NCBI GenBank assembly: GCA_964574985.1
Contig: CAZNPH010000001.1
Span: 282,934 to 346,933, forward strand
DNA length: 64,000 bases
Reading direction: 5' to 3'
Source: CAZNPH01 sp964574985
Lineage (GTDB): Bacteria > Bacteroidota > Bacteroidia > Bacteroidales > SM23-62
Shown: piece by piece, positions 44,030 to 53,877 of the stretch
How positions within the stretch are numbered: the first letter of the stretch is position 1
Layout: each line of letters begins with the position of its first letter
Made by a program: the position numbers and the translations under genes
Notes under the pieces: generated by a model
What the model saw: the letters and a program-made list of their open reading frames with translations, nothing else
Databases searched by the model: none
Told to the model about the DNA's origin: nothing

Positions 44030-44123
44030 TGCCTGCTTGTTGAAAAATTCAGGGTGTTCTGCATGCCTGTATTCTCCCATATTTTCATACACTTTGCCGG
44101 TTGGGAAACAGTAGTGAATTTCT
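44030..44123 (-). pseudogene. Fragment of a second DUF362 gene
   Basis: On the minus strand the translation HYCFPTGKVYENMGEYRH matches HYCFPTSEGYENMGEYRQ inside the DUF362 gene (42814-42868 region), 14 of 18 residues; at DNA level the 53 bases at 44064-44116 agree at most positions. Nothing else of the domain is left, so this is a small leftover of a tandem duplication. Confidence 0.65.
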
Positions 44124-44195
44124 GAAAATTTTCTGCCGGATTTATTTTACTTTAGATACATATTTATTAAGATCGACGGACTCAAAAACACTCCG

Positions 44196-47100
44196 ATGAG
44201 AACAAAAAAATTACTCCCTGTCCTGATTGCACTGGCAGTTCCCGTACCCGCGGCCCCCTCCTGCACATCTTTCAAAGGCTATGAGGGGGTCCCGCATGTT
44301 GAAAAAACACCCCGTGACTGGGAAAACCCCGCGGTCTTTCAGATCGGCAGGGAGCCGCCAAGGGCATATTTTATTCCCTATGCCGGTGAGCATGAAGCCA
44401 GATCTGCTGATTTCAGCAATTCATCCCGGATCATGTCCCTGAACGGCATGTGGAAATTTCATCTTTCACAGAAACCATCGGAAAGGCCCTTGTGTTTTTT
44501 CAAGAATGATTTTGATACAAGGGACTGGAAATCCATACCGGTACCATCCAACTGGGAGATGGAAGGATACGATTACCCCATATATACCAACATACGTTAC
44601 CCGCATGAAAAAACCCCTCCTTTCATCCAGGATCATTATAATCCGGTCGGATCCTATAAAAGAACCTTCACCCTGCCCCGGGAGTGGAAAGGCAAAAATA
44701 TATTCCTGTGCATCGGTGCGGCCAGCTCCGCCATGTACGTATGGGTGAATGAAAAAAAAGCCGGATATAGCGAGGACAGCAAAACCCCTGCAGAATTCAA
44801 CATCACCAGCCATTTGAAGAAAGGCAAAAACACCCTGGCCATTGAGGTATACAAATGGTGTGACGGCAGTTACCTGGAGGACCAGGATTTCTGGCGGATG
44901 GGGGGAATTACACGGGATGTTTACCTGATCGCAAGGAATGATCGGTACATCAGGGACTATCATGTGATCGCTTCACTGGATGACCGGTATACAGACGGGC
45001 AGTTTGAACTGCAGGTTGAAACGTCAGGTCCGTCTACCACCACCGGCGAACCCCTGACCCTCGAAGCCGTTCTTTATGATGGCAATGTTCCCCTGAAAAA
45101 AATGACAGGCGAAACATATACGCGTCAAAGAAAACCGGTTGTGACCCTGCGGGAATCCATCCCCGAAGTCAGAAAATGGTCGGCCGAAACACCGAACCTG
45201 TATGAACTGATCATTTTGTTGAAAGACCGGAATGGCCGGGTTCTTGAAGCACTGCGGCAGGATGTGGGATTCAGGCGGGTGGAGATACAAAACAATCAAT
45301 TGCTGGTGAACGGGCGAACTGTATACCTGAAGGGGGTCAACCTGCATGAGCACCACCACATCCATGGGCATGTTATCGATGAAGGAACCATGCTGAAGGA
45401 CATTTCCCTGATGAAAAACCACAACATCAATGCAGTCCGCACCTCCCACTACCCCCAGCCCGAAAGATGGTATGAACTGTGCAACAAGTACGGGGTCTAT
45501 CTCATTGACGAAGCCAACATCGAATCCCATGGAATGGGTTTCGGGGAAGAATCCCTGGCCGGGGATTCCACCTGGATGGCTGCCCATCTGTTCCGTACCC
45601 GGAACATGTACGAAAGGGACAAGAACCAACCCGCGGTGATCATCTGGTCACTGGGCAATGAAGCGGGCAACGGGGTCAATTTCCGGGCAACTTACCATTA
45701 TCTGAAAGAATCTGACCCGACCCGGCCTGTGCAATACGAACAGGCCCGGCTGGAGGATAATACGGATATTTTCTGCCCGATGTACATGCGTGTTGACGGA
45801 TTGGAAAATTATGCCCTGGGGGCACCGGACAGGCCCCTGATCCTGTGTGAATACGCCCATGCAATGGGCAACAGTCTGGGCAACTTCCAGGACTACTGGA
45901 ATGTCACTGAAAAATACGATGTGCTTCAGGGGGGATTTGTCTGGGACTGGGTGGACCAGGGCATACTGATAAAAAACAAAGCCGGAGAGGAATATTGGGC
46001 CTACGGGGGTGATTTCGGGCCCGATACCGTCCCCTCTGACGGAAATTTCTGCATTAACGGCGTGGTTAATCCCGACCGGGGCATCAAACCCGCATTGCAT
46101 GAATTGAAAAAAGTATACCAGTACATCGGATTTCATCCGGTTGATCTGGGAAAGGGGCTGATCGGGATTGAAAACAAATATGCTTTTCTGAACCTGGACC
46201 TTTTCGATTTCCAATGGAATATCAAAGGGAACGGCAAAACAATAAAGCAGGGAAAGATCAGGAACGTGAACCTGGGGCCGGGAGAAACCGGCAATTATAC
46301 TGCGGGCGTCATTGACCAGCCGGAAACCGGAACGGAATATTTCCTGAATGTATTTGCGGTTGCCAAAGAATCAAAGGATCTGATAAAGGAAGGCACCATT
46401 ATGGCCAGGGAACAATGGCGCCTTCCTGTCTGGCGGGAACCACACCCCCCCTCCGATTCACAAATGCCGGAACTCGTTTACACATTTAAGGATGGGTTGA
46501 TCATTATCGACGGCAGTGATTTTCAGATCAGATTTGACACCGCCAGGGGTATGATCAAGTCCTATTATTACAGAGGAAAGGAATTGCTTCTTTCCGGACC
46601 GGAGCCTGAATTATGGCGCCCTCCTACAGACAACGACCTGGGAAACAACCTTCATGTCAGAGCCAGGATATGGCGAAAAGCCGGTAAACGGAGAACCCTG
46701 AGGGATATGTCAATTTCAAGGGGATCATCCCAAAAAATCAATATATCAGTATATTTCCTGCTGAACGACAAAAACGGACATCCGGTCGCCGTATATGATT
46801 CTGAATATAAAATCCTGGGCAACGGATCGGTTTCGGTAAACAATACATTTGAAATGACCCGGACCGGCCTCCCGGAGATTCCCAGGATGGGAATGAACCT
46901 GGTTATGCCGAAAGAATTCGATCGTTTCACATGGCTGGGCCGGGGACCCCATGAATCATACCGGGACAGGAAAACCAGTGCTTTCGTGGATCTCTACAGG
47001 AGCAGTGTGAGCGGACAATACTGGCCGTATATCCGCCCCCAGGAAAACGGGAACAAGGAGGATGTCCGGTGGGCAGCGGTTACTGACAGTACAGGTGTGG

Positions 47101-47390
47101 GATTGTTGTTTTCCGGTGATCCCCTGATAGCGGTATCCGTGCACCATAACATCATGGAGGATTTCGAATCCCTTGCACTCATGAACAATCCGGACAAAGA
47201 TGCCCACCGGTCCACGAACCGGCATACAGTGGATGTCCGGGAAAGGGATCTGACTTCGGTGGACATCGACCTGGCACAGGCGGGGCTGGGAGGAGACAAC
47301 AGCTGGGGAGCCCGGCCCCATCCGGAATACCGTCTGACAGAAAGAAAATACACCTATTCTTTCCTCATCCGTCCTTTCAGAAAGGAATAG
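44196..47390 (+). CDS. GH2 family beta-galactosidase
   Basis: A 1064-residue LacZ-type enzyme: N-terminal sugar-binding domain (SRIMSLNGMWKFHL, then PVPSNWEMEGYDYPIYTN), immunoglobulin-like domains, the TIM-barrel and the C-terminal small-chain domain. The acid/base glutamate is at residue 489 in WSLGNEAGNG and the nucleophile glutamate at residue 552 in ILCEYAHAMGNSLG. The N-terminus (KKLLPVLIALAVPVPAAPSC) looks like a lipoprotein-type or export signal, so the enzyme probably acts in the periplasm or at the surface on host or plant galactosides. Real substrate may be different from lactose. It is followed by a broken sugar oxidoreductase. Confidence 0.94.
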   Translation: MRTKKLLPVLIALAVPVPAAPSCTSFKGYEGVPHVEKTPRDWENPAVFQIGREPPRAYFIPYAGEHEARSADFSNSSRIMSLNGMWKFHLSQKPSERPLCFFKNDFDTRDWKSIPVPSNWEMEGYDYPIYTNIRYPHEKTPPFIQDHYNPVGSYKRTFTLPREWKGKNIFLCIGAASSAMYVWVNEKKAGYSEDSKTPAEFNITSHLKKGKNTLAIEVYKWCDGSYLEDQDFWRMGGITRDVYLIARNDRYIRDYHVIASLDDRYTDGQFELQVETSGPSTTTGEPLTLEAVLYDGNVPLKKMTGETYTRQRKPVVTLRESIPEVRKWSAETPNLYELIILLKDRNGRVLEALRQDVGFRRVEIQNNQLLVNGRTVYLKGVNLHEHHHIHGHVIDEGTMLKDISLMKNHNINAVRTSHYPQPERWYELCNKYGVYLIDEANIESHGMGFGEESLAGDSTWMAAHLFRTRNMYERDKNQPAVIIWSLGNEAGNGVNFRATYHYLKESDPTRPVQYEQARLEDNTDIFCPMYMRVDGLENYALGAPDRPLILCEYAHAMGNSLGNFQDYWNVTEKYDVLQGGFVWDWVDQGILIKNKAGEEYWAYGGDFGPDTVPSDGNFCINGVVNPDRGIKPALHELKKVYQYIGFHPVDLGKGLIGIENKYAFLNLDLFDFQWNIKGNGKTIKQGKIRNVNLGPGETGNYTAGVIDQPETGTEYFLNVFAVAKESKDLIKEGTIMAREQWRLPVWREPHPPSDSQMPELVYTFKDGLIIIDGSDFQIRFDTARGMIKSYYYRGKELLLSGPEPELWRPPTDNDLGNNLHVRARIWRKAGKRRTLRDMSISRGSSQKINISVYFLLNDKNGHPVAVYDSEYKILGNGSVSVNNTFEMTRTGLPEIPRMGMNLVMPKEFDRFTWLGRGPHESYRDRKTSAFVDLYRSSVSGQYWPYIRPQENGNKEDVRWAAVTDSTGVGLLFSGDPLIAVSVHHNIMEDFESLALMNNPDKDAHRSTNRHTVDVRERDLTSVDIDLAQAGLGGDNSWGARPHPEYRLTERKYTYSFLIRPFRKE

Positions 47391-47459
47391 GAAATATACT
47401 AAATTGTGCGATTCCATTATTTTCACATACCCGATGAATTCATCTCATTTTTCATCATC

Positions 47460-48350
47460 GCGTCTGACATGGCCTCTAAAGCCATAGAAACCAAAGGGAA
47501 AAGACCCGTACGATACAAAACCTATAGGGAAACATGTGTATGTCGAAAAACCCATAACACATAAGATCAGTGAATTGTACAGACTCAGAAAAGCGGTGGA
47601 AAATTCCGGCAAGATCCTGCAGCTCGGCCATCAGAAAAGGCAAACCTAAAGCTTTCTGACCGCCAGGGATGTGATCAACAAAAAAGTCCTCGGACATGTG
47701 AACCTGGTGGAAACCAGCACCAACCGGAATACCGACAACGGGGCCTGGCAACAATACATCAAAGGATATTACAACATCCCTTTCAGCAGGGAAAAATTTT
47801 TCAGATGGAGGAAATACTGGCAGTTCGGATCCGGACTGACCGGGACCTGCTGAGCCATTCATATGACAGTGTGAACTGCATATTGAATATGGGCATTCCC
47901 AGATTTGTCACTGGATCAGGAGGAATATACACCCACCGTGACGAACGGGAGGTACCCGATATCATGCATGTGACCATGGAACTGGGCCGGGAGATCACCA
48001 TCCGGGCCGATATATGTTCGACCCGTTACAGCAAGTCTCTGGAAAACGGGGTCATTGATGCCGTTACGCCGGTCTTCAAATTCGATCCGTCAATCAACCA
48101 TGTTGATATGCTGACTTCAGCCACAACCCAGTATTTTGCCGATAAAGGCCTGCTTCTGGACTACCGGAATGGCCGGTTTGTTGACACCACGCACCTGCAC
48201 ATCAAGGAAGGATACGAGGAAGCGGTATCCGCCATTATGGCCAATTTGGCATGTAAAACAGGCCGCAAAGTCGAATGGGATCCGGAAAACGAACAGATCA
48301 TTCTTGATAACAAAAACAACGCCGAACTGGACAAAATTCTGGTATCCTGA
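47460..48350 (+). pseudogene. Gfo/Idh/MocA-family oxidoreductase, degraded
   Basis: The N-terminal Rossmann half is missing or unrecognisable. What follows keeps the family pattern GKHVYVEKPITHKISELY (47527 on), the catalytic-region sequence KILQLGHQKRQ, then an in-frame TAA at 47647-47649, then RDVINKKVLGHVNLVETSTN, and a frame change near 47843: the frame NPFSREKFFRWRKYWQFGSG runs into a TGA, while a one-base-shifted frame goes on as DLLSHSYDSVNCILNMGIP and GGIYTHRDEREVPDI to a stop at 48350. The shift fits loss of one G in a run of Gs. Members use NAD(P) to oxidise or reduce sugars; this copy is very likely inactive. Between the GH2 gene and the isomerase-like gene. Confidence 0.85.
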
Positions 48351-48366
48351 TCAATCGAAAGAAATA

Positions 48367-49803
48367 TCAGGCTTCCTCAAGGACTTCAAAACCCATCAGG
48401 CTGGCTGCATTGTACAGGAGCCGTTTGTGATCACCGTAATATGTAACCCGGTGCCAGCCCCAGCGGTCCCACTGTTCCATCAGTTTGTAGACATCACCCT
48501 TGACCTCGACGGCCAGCTTGGTGCGGCATGCCTTGTCGACATCAACATTCTCGACCGATTTTCCCTGATGCAAAATGGCCTGCTTCTTGTTGTGGTCAAA
48601 CTGAATGGTAGTGGTCATCCGGTTCAATGGCATCAATGACCTCGGGCACGCCCCTTTTCTGTCCTCCGAATGGTCCCTGATATGATAGGGATTTGACGGG
48701 CCTGCAGGCCCATAGACTTTGGTGGTGGCCATACAATGTGCATAAATGATCCGGTTCCGGGCAGTATCGATCACCGGGTCGGATATGAATCCCGGCTGAC
48801 CCGCCAGGTAGGTCATGAGGACTTTGGTTACTGTAGAGCGCTGATCTGCTTCACAGGCACCCACCATGCCCTCATTGTCCAATTGCATAAATCCGAGGCA
48901 CGGATAGGCATCAATCATTTTCCCGCTGTAAATTCCTCCCAGGCAATTGATGGTAATGGCCTGGGCATTATACTGATCCATAAATGATGCCATGGCCAGG
49001 TACATGGCAGCCGCTTTGTCGACATCTTCCCTGGAAGGCTCGATCACCCTGTCGGCCCGGGTAATCCATTCATCAGCCACTTTCCGGGCATCTTCACGGT
49101 TTATTTTTTCATATACTTTGTTGATCTCATCAAATTCAACCTTTTGAACCGCTGTTCCATAAGTCTCGGTCACCCCCTGATCGGGGTCCCTTCCCACCAC
49201 CAATATCCTTGATTTTCCCAGTTTGCTGATGGCATCGATGCAATTCACTGCTTCAGCCACATCGTCAAAATTGGAGGACGACACACCAACAACCTTGTGA
49301 CCGTTCCGCTTTAAATTTGCATAGCTGGTAAGGAACTCTCCGGAACCGGCAAAAAGATTGTCCACAACTACCGTGGGTTTGCCTGAAGAACCTATGGCCT
49401 CGGTGAGTTGCCCCCACAGGCATCCGGTCAGGTATACCACGTAACCGTCATAATCTTCGCTGTTCCTGACAATTTCTTCGCCTTTTTCCTTTGCCCCCGT
49501 ATCCACCGTAACAGATGAAAATTCTATATGGGGACATTTCTGACCGAGTAGTTTTTTCCTTTCCTCGATATAGCCGGCGAAATCATATCCGATATTCGGC
49601 CAGTTGGGGCGGGTTGGATCCGGATGGGCATAAATGACCTTGATCCGTGTTTTGGGCATAGACCGTTCACCTGTTGAAAAAAGACGCGGGTTTACCGAAA
49701 GACCCAGTGAAGGAGCCATTAAGAATCCGGCCGCCGAAGCCGAACAATTACCGATGAAACTCCTTCTTGACATGCACGAATGAGAATTTTTACAGTTTTC
49801 CAT
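48367..49803 (-). CDS. Tat-signal protein with an L-fucose/L-arabinose isomerase-like fold
   Basis: 478 residues. A twin-arginine signal, SRRSFIGNCSASAAGFLMAP, follows the start (residues about 12-35); a Tat export signal on an isomerase-like protein is unusual. The rest looks like the FucI/AraA-type N-terminal and middle domains (VIYAHPDPTRPNWPNIGYDF; GYVVYLTGCLWGQLTEA; PTVVVDNLFAGSGEFLTSY), with a C-terminal part containing ITINCLGGIYSGKMIDAYP (a sugar isomerase pattern). The substrate is unknown; the metal-binding residues cannot be assigned with certainty. Annotated as putative. Convergent with the broken oxidoreductase (16 bases). Confidence 0.65.
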   Translation of the reverse strand: MENCKNSHSCMSRRSFIGNCSASAAGFLMAPSLGLSVNPRLFSTGERSMPKTRIKVIYAHPDPTRPNWPNIGYDFAGYIEERKKLLGQKCPHIEFSSVTVDTGAKEKGEEIVRNSEDYDGYVVYLTGCLWGQLTEAIGSSGKPTVVVDNLFAGSGEFLTSYANLKRNGHKVVGVSSSNFDDVAEAVNCIDAISKLGKSRILVVGRDPDQGVTETYGTAVQKVEFDEINKVYEKINREDARKVADEWITRADRVIEPSREDVDKAAAMYLAMASFMDQYNAQAITINCLGGIYSGKMIDAYPCLGFMQLDNEGMVGACEADQRSTVTKVLMTYLAGQPGFISDPVIDTARNRIIYAHCMATTKVYGPAGPSNPYHIRDHSEDRKGACPRSLMPLNRMTTTIQFDHNKKQAILHQGKSVENVDVDKACRTKLAVEVKGDVYKLMEQWDRWGWHRVTYYGDHKRLLYNAASLMGFEVLEEA

Positions 49804-49924
49804 AGGACCGGTTATTTTTTTTTAAACATATGAATGTTGAGCAAAAGGTTTTTCGGGGATATTCAATAAAAATATATATTTTTCGGTAATTTATACCATA
49901 TCTGTAACAGGTCTTCACTCCATT

Positions 49925-52306
49925 ATGCCGGATCCAGAAAAAAAGAAAGGAAATGTACAACCGGGATTCGATGCCGTATTCGATAGCAGAATGCTTTTCC
50001 AACAAGCCTTTCAAACCACCCCGGATGCATTCAATATTTCCAGGTTTTCCGATGGGCTGATACTGGAAGTAAATCAGGGATTTGAGAAACTAACCGGGTA
50101 TTCCGGAAACGAAACAATTGGCAGAACATCCACGGAGATAAATCTCTGGGAAGATCCTGAAGACCGGAAAAAGCTGGTTGACCAACTGGTAAAAAAAGGA
50201 CGGTGCGAACGGCTGATTGCCCGTTTCAGAATAAAGGACGGGAAGATCAGGACAGGGATCATGTCTGCCGCCACTTTTAACCTTAATCATGAGAAATACA
50301 TCCTTTCCATTACCCGGGATATTACTGAAGAGGAGAAAATGTATGAAGCGCTCCGTGCCTCTGAGAATGAATACCGTGCATCCCTGGATTCACTGGATGA
50401 TTCCGTTTTTTTGGTGGATACAGACAAGACCATCGTTTTGACCAACCGTTTTCTTGAAGAAAGGATGAAAGCATTGGGACTGGATCACAACATAACCGGG
50501 AAAAAAGTCCGTGAAGCATTTCCTTTCCTGACTGACAAAATGATCAGCCGCTACGATAAAATTTTCCGGCAGGGAGAATCATTCCACACAGGAGAACATT
50601 TTAAAATCGGTGACCGTAGCTATTTTTCCGAAAACAAACTGATACCGGTCTTTCAAAAAAACAAAGTGGAGAAGATCCTTACCATTATCAGGGATGTCAC
50701 CAGCAACAGAAGATCGGAACTGGTCAGGCAAACCCTGTTCTCCATTGCCAATGCTGTCAATGTAACCAAGGACCTTCATGAACTGCTCCGGGTGATACGG
50801 AAGGAATTAAGCCAGATGTTTGACACAAGCAATTTCTTTGTGGCACTTTATGACCGGGAATCCGACACATTTTCCCTGCCATACATTGTAGATGAAAAAG
50901 ATGATTTCAATGTTTTCCCTGCAGGGAAAACGTTGACCGGTTATGTTGTCCGCAACGACAAACCTTTACTGGTAACCAATGAAAATATTCAAGAACTTGT
51001 AAAAACCGGTGAGGTGGAAAATATCGGTACGCCCAGTAAAATATGGCTTGGCGTACCATTGAAATCATCCGGCGAGATCATCGGGGCCATTGTATTACAA
51101 AGCTATGAGGATGAAAATGCTTATTCGTTCAATGATTTTGAGATCCTTCAATTCGTATCCAATCAGATAGGTCTTTCCATTCAGAGCATTCGTGCTTTTG
51201 AGCAGCTTACCCTGGAAAAAGCATATTTTGAACAGTGGTTCCAGAGTGCCCCGGAAACCATAATACTTACCGACAACGACGGGCACCTGCTCAGGGTGAA
51301 TAAAGAATTTGCCCGGATGTTCGGGTATCGTCCGGGCGAAGTCATAGGGAAAAAAATCGATGACCTGATTGTATCCCCGGAATACATGGAAGAGGCACAG
51401 ACATATACCCGTCAGCTTGCTGTCGGAAAAACCTTCAAGACAGAAACCATTCGAAAAAATAAAAACGGAAAACTCATTCATGTTTCACTTCTGGGAACAC
51501 CCATTTATATCGGCAAGGGCCAGGTAGCCGTGATCGTAATATACAGGGACATTGCCGAGCAGAAAATCGCGGAGCAAAACCTCAAAGCCGCCAAGGAAAA
51601 GGCAGAAGAATCGGACCGGCTCAAATCGGCTTTCCTGGCCAACATGTCACATGAAATACGCACCCCCATGAATGCCATCCTCGGATTCGCAGAGCTTCTC
51701 AGGGACAATGCCATAAGTCCGCAAGAAAAAAAAGAATATCTGGACATCATCCGCGACAAGGGAAAAGAACTGATGGTGATCATTTCCGACATCATAGACA
51801 TTTCCAAAATTGAAACCGGCATACTGACCGTTCAGAAATCAACTTTTGCCGTCAACGATCTCCTCAGGGAGACTTTTCGCCATTTCAGGGAAGAATTCAG
51901 TCTCAAACCTGAAAAAAAGCTTGAGCTGAAATTGAAAATTCCGGATCATGAGAATCCCCTTCTGAAATCCGACAAACAGAAGTTGAAACAAGTCTTTAGC
52001 AATCTTTTGCATAATGCCTATAAGTTTACTGATAAAGGAACCATCGAGATCGGATATTTCAGGGAAGATCAGAAGATCGTTTTTACGGTGAAAGATACGG
52101 GCATCGGGATCGTCAGGGAAGATCAGAAGATCATTTTTGAAAGATTCAGGCAGGTTCATCAGAACGCTGACCGGGAATACGGCGGGACCGGACTCGGACT
52201 TGCCATTTGCAAAAACATCATTGAGATCCTTGGAGGTGAAATATGGGTAAAATCACATCCGGGCAAAGGCTCAATCTTTTCCTTTTCACTTCCGGTCAAT
52301 AAATGA
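49925..52306 (+). CDS. PAS-PAS-GAF-PAS sensor histidine kinase
   Basis: 793 residues without membrane spans. PAS domain 1 (about 18-140, EVNQGFEKLTGYSGNETIGR), PAS 2 (about 145-265), GAF (about 275-425, LRVIRKELSQMFDTSNFFVA), PAS 3 (about 430-555, VNKEFARMFGYRPGEVIGKK), then HisKA with the phosphorylated histidine at residue 576 (NMSHEIRTPMNAILGF) and the HATPase domain (ending GGTGLGLAICKNIIEILGG). A soluble multi-sensor kinase, probably for redox or small-molecule signals. No response regulator is adjacent; the degraded one at 53.4-53.9 kb is next but separated by an OMP gene. Confidence 0.93.
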   Translation: MPDPEKKKGNVQPGFDAVFDSRMLFQQAFQTTPDAFNISRFSDGLILEVNQGFEKLTGYSGNETIGRTSTEINLWEDPEDRKKLVDQLVKKGRCERLIARFRIKDGKIRTGIMSAATFNLNHEKYILSITRDITEEEKMYEALRASENEYRASLDSLDDSVFLVDTDKTIVLTNRFLEERMKALGLDHNITGKKVREAFPFLTDKMISRYDKIFRQGESFHTGEHFKIGDRSYFSENKLIPVFQKNKVEKILTIIRDVTSNRRSELVRQTLFSIANAVNVTKDLHELLRVIRKELSQMFDTSNFFVALYDRESDTFSLPYIVDEKDDFNVFPAGKTLTGYVVRNDKPLLVTNENIQELVKTGEVENIGTPSKIWLGVPLKSSGEIIGAIVLQSYEDENAYSFNDFEILQFVSNQIGLSIQSIRAFEQLTLEKAYFEQWFQSAPETIILTDNDGHLLRVNKEFARMFGYRPGEVIGKKIDDLIVSPEYMEEAQTYTRQLAVGKTFKTETIRKNKNGKLIHVSLLGTPIYIGKGQVAVIVIYRDIAEQKIAEQNLKAAKEKAEESDRLKSAFLANMSHEIRTPMNAILGFAELLRDNAISPQEKKEYLDIIRDKGKELMVIISDIIDISKIETGILTVQKSTFAVNDLLRETFRHFREEFSLKPEKKLELKLKIPDHENPLLKSDKQKLKQVFSNLLHNAYKFTDKGTIEIGYFREDQKIVFTVKDTGIGIVREDQKIIFERFRQVHQNADREYGGTGLGLAICKNIIEILGGEIWVKSHPGKGSIFSFSLPVNK

Positions 52307-52366
52307 CACAGACCGTCCACGAAAATATTCCGGCTTTGAATGCCAGAATGACAAAATACTTAACTC

Positions 52367-52996
52367 CTATTGTGCAAGAGAATCAAAAAATATGGTAATG
52401 CCGATTTCAATCCCCGGTCCGCCTGTTATATGTCGGGCATTAACATCGCTGTCAGGATTTTTGGCAGTCAGATGATCATACAGAACGAGTCCGTCAAAAG
52501 ATATATTATCCGCGAACAGGTAAGAACCGCCGACACCCAGTCCCCAGTATGTCAGATTATGCTTTGATTTGATTGTGCCCGTTCCGGTTTCTGACTTATA
52601 GACTTCAGAGCCAATACCCAGACGCAACTCACCGAAGGGCCTCAGTTTTTCAATCCCGTAATAATATCTTCCCATCGGGCCGATCAGAAAGTTCGTAGAG
52701 ATGGATTTATTCTCAGATTCCATGATGAATTCCGTTGTTGTGCTTCGCGAATAATCCAGGAATCCGCCCACCGCAATTCTGTTCTTGATAAAATATGCGG
52801 CAGCAGGTGTAAAGCTGAAATTGAAAATTTTATCCGGATCTTCCTGTTCTCCTTCATCATTTTTCCATTTGGTCTGTTGAGTCTGCAAATTCAATCCTGT
52901 GGATCCTTTGACGAATTTGCTTCCGGAGTTCATTTGTGCACAAACAATCCCTGCTGAAAAAATGATCAACAGGATCATTGACAGTAATTTTCTCAT
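52367..52996 (-). CDS. Outer-membrane beta-barrel protein (porin-like)
   Basis: 209 residues with a signal peptide (MRKLLSMILLIIFSAGIVCAQ) and alternating beta strands ending in an aromatic or similar residue pattern (for example FNFSFTPAAAYFIKNRIAVG and LTYWGLGVGGSYLFADNISF). Belongs to the broad OprF/OmpW-like small barrel type seen in Bacteroidota. No TonB box. Function not known. Confidence 0.72.
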   Translation of the reverse strand: MRKLLSMILLIIFSAGIVCAQMNSGSKFVKGSTGLNLQTQQTKWKNDEGEQEDPDKIFNFSFTPAAAYFIKNRIAVGGFLDYSRSTTTEFIMESENKSISTNFLIGPMGRYYYGIEKLRPFGELRLGIGSEVYKSETGTGTIKSKHNLTYWGLGVGGSYLFADNISFDGLVLYDHLTAKNPDSDVNARHITGGPGIEIGITIFFDSLAQ

Positions 52997-53219
52997 GATT
53001 GATTTTTTTAGATTTTACCGGATAAAAATATCCATTTTGAACGAAATCCTTTATTCTGTTCATCAATTATTTTGAATCATTGACAATAAATTCTTAGCCG
53101 GTTTTTACAATGGCTTGGCGAGCAGGGTGTCTGTATCGTCATAATCACTTCAGAATCCATCATGGCCCTGGTAGCCATGGCCTTATTCATGTGCGGCAAA
53201 TGGCAATTCAGGGAAGTCT

Positions 53220-53372
53220 GATATTCAGCACTGCATCTTTTTATAAGCAGATTGACGATATGCATGGATCCGGCACCATGGACCTTACGGATGGCAATTT
53301 CCCGTGTTCTCAGACCGCTCATAAAGAACACGAGTCCGAACAAACCAATACAGGCAATCAGAAATGTCAGTG
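53220..53372 (-). pseudogene. FtsX/MacB-type ABC permease, C-terminal fragment
   Basis: Minus-strand translation: LTFLIACIGLFGLVFFMSGL then RTREIAIRKVHGAGSMHIVN. This is the TM2-to-loop region of MacB/FtsX permeases, where RTKEIGIRKVLGA is typical. No other part of a permease is found. The remainder is lost. Confidence 0.7.
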
Positions 53373-53850
53373 TGGAAAAGATGCCATGATCCTTCCCAAA
53401 TCGGCTTGTTTTTCAAGCAAAAAATATACAAAGATCTTCTCAAGATTATTTATGGTGTCGTTGATCAGGATAGTTTTATCCCGGAGGCAGATTCCGGCCA
53501 AAGGATCCGGTCCGGATTTTCCGGACGATTTGATGAGCTTGATCTTTTCACATGCTTTGTTGACCGCCTTTATGAAACGTTCAAAAGAAAAAGGCTTTAC
53601 CAGATAATCCACTGCATTTACTTCAAATCATTACACAGCAAACTCAGGAAATGCAGTGGTAAAAATGATCTGCGGAGGTTACTCAGGGGTTCCGGGCATA
53701 TTGATGTCCGGAAAAACAATGTCCATAGGATCTCTGTAAAGATATTCGATGGGATAAAAATCGAGATACTGCTTGTCCCCCGGCGCAAGCAAATGGACGG
53801 CGAAATCGGCCGATATGCTGTCTTCGAAAATCTCCAGCCGGTATGTTAAT
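53367..53850 (-). pseudogene. Response regulator receiver domain, degraded (LytTR-type family)
   Basis: Minus-strand frame with three stop codons: IEYLYRDPMDIVFPDINMPG, a TAA, then PPQIIFTTAFPEFAV, two stops, then FEVNAVDYLVKPFSFERFIK. DINMPG is the phospho-acceptor region and LVKPF the conserved lysine region. The LytTR DNA-binding half that normally follows is missing. Residues before the receiver are also lost. In the same orientation as, and directly before, the permease fragment. Confidence 0.8.
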
Positions 53851-53877
53851 GTCAGATCAACAATAAAATATAAAAGA

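Larger units (their letters stand above)
52997..53877. other. 881-base interval with only degraded genes
   Basis: Between the OMP gene and the DUF5916 gene no intact open reading frame is found. Minus-strand remnants of an ABC permease (53220-53372) and a response regulator (53367-53850) occupy the central and right parts. 52997-53200 is AT-rich; a possible further coding trace is too weak to name. Confidence 0.75.

Noticed and set aside
52062..52131. A 20-base direct repeat (cagggaagatcagaagatc) inside the sensor kinase gene
   Set aside because: Both copies code for natural parts of the HATPase domain (REDQKI); most likely chance or local duplication without further meaning.
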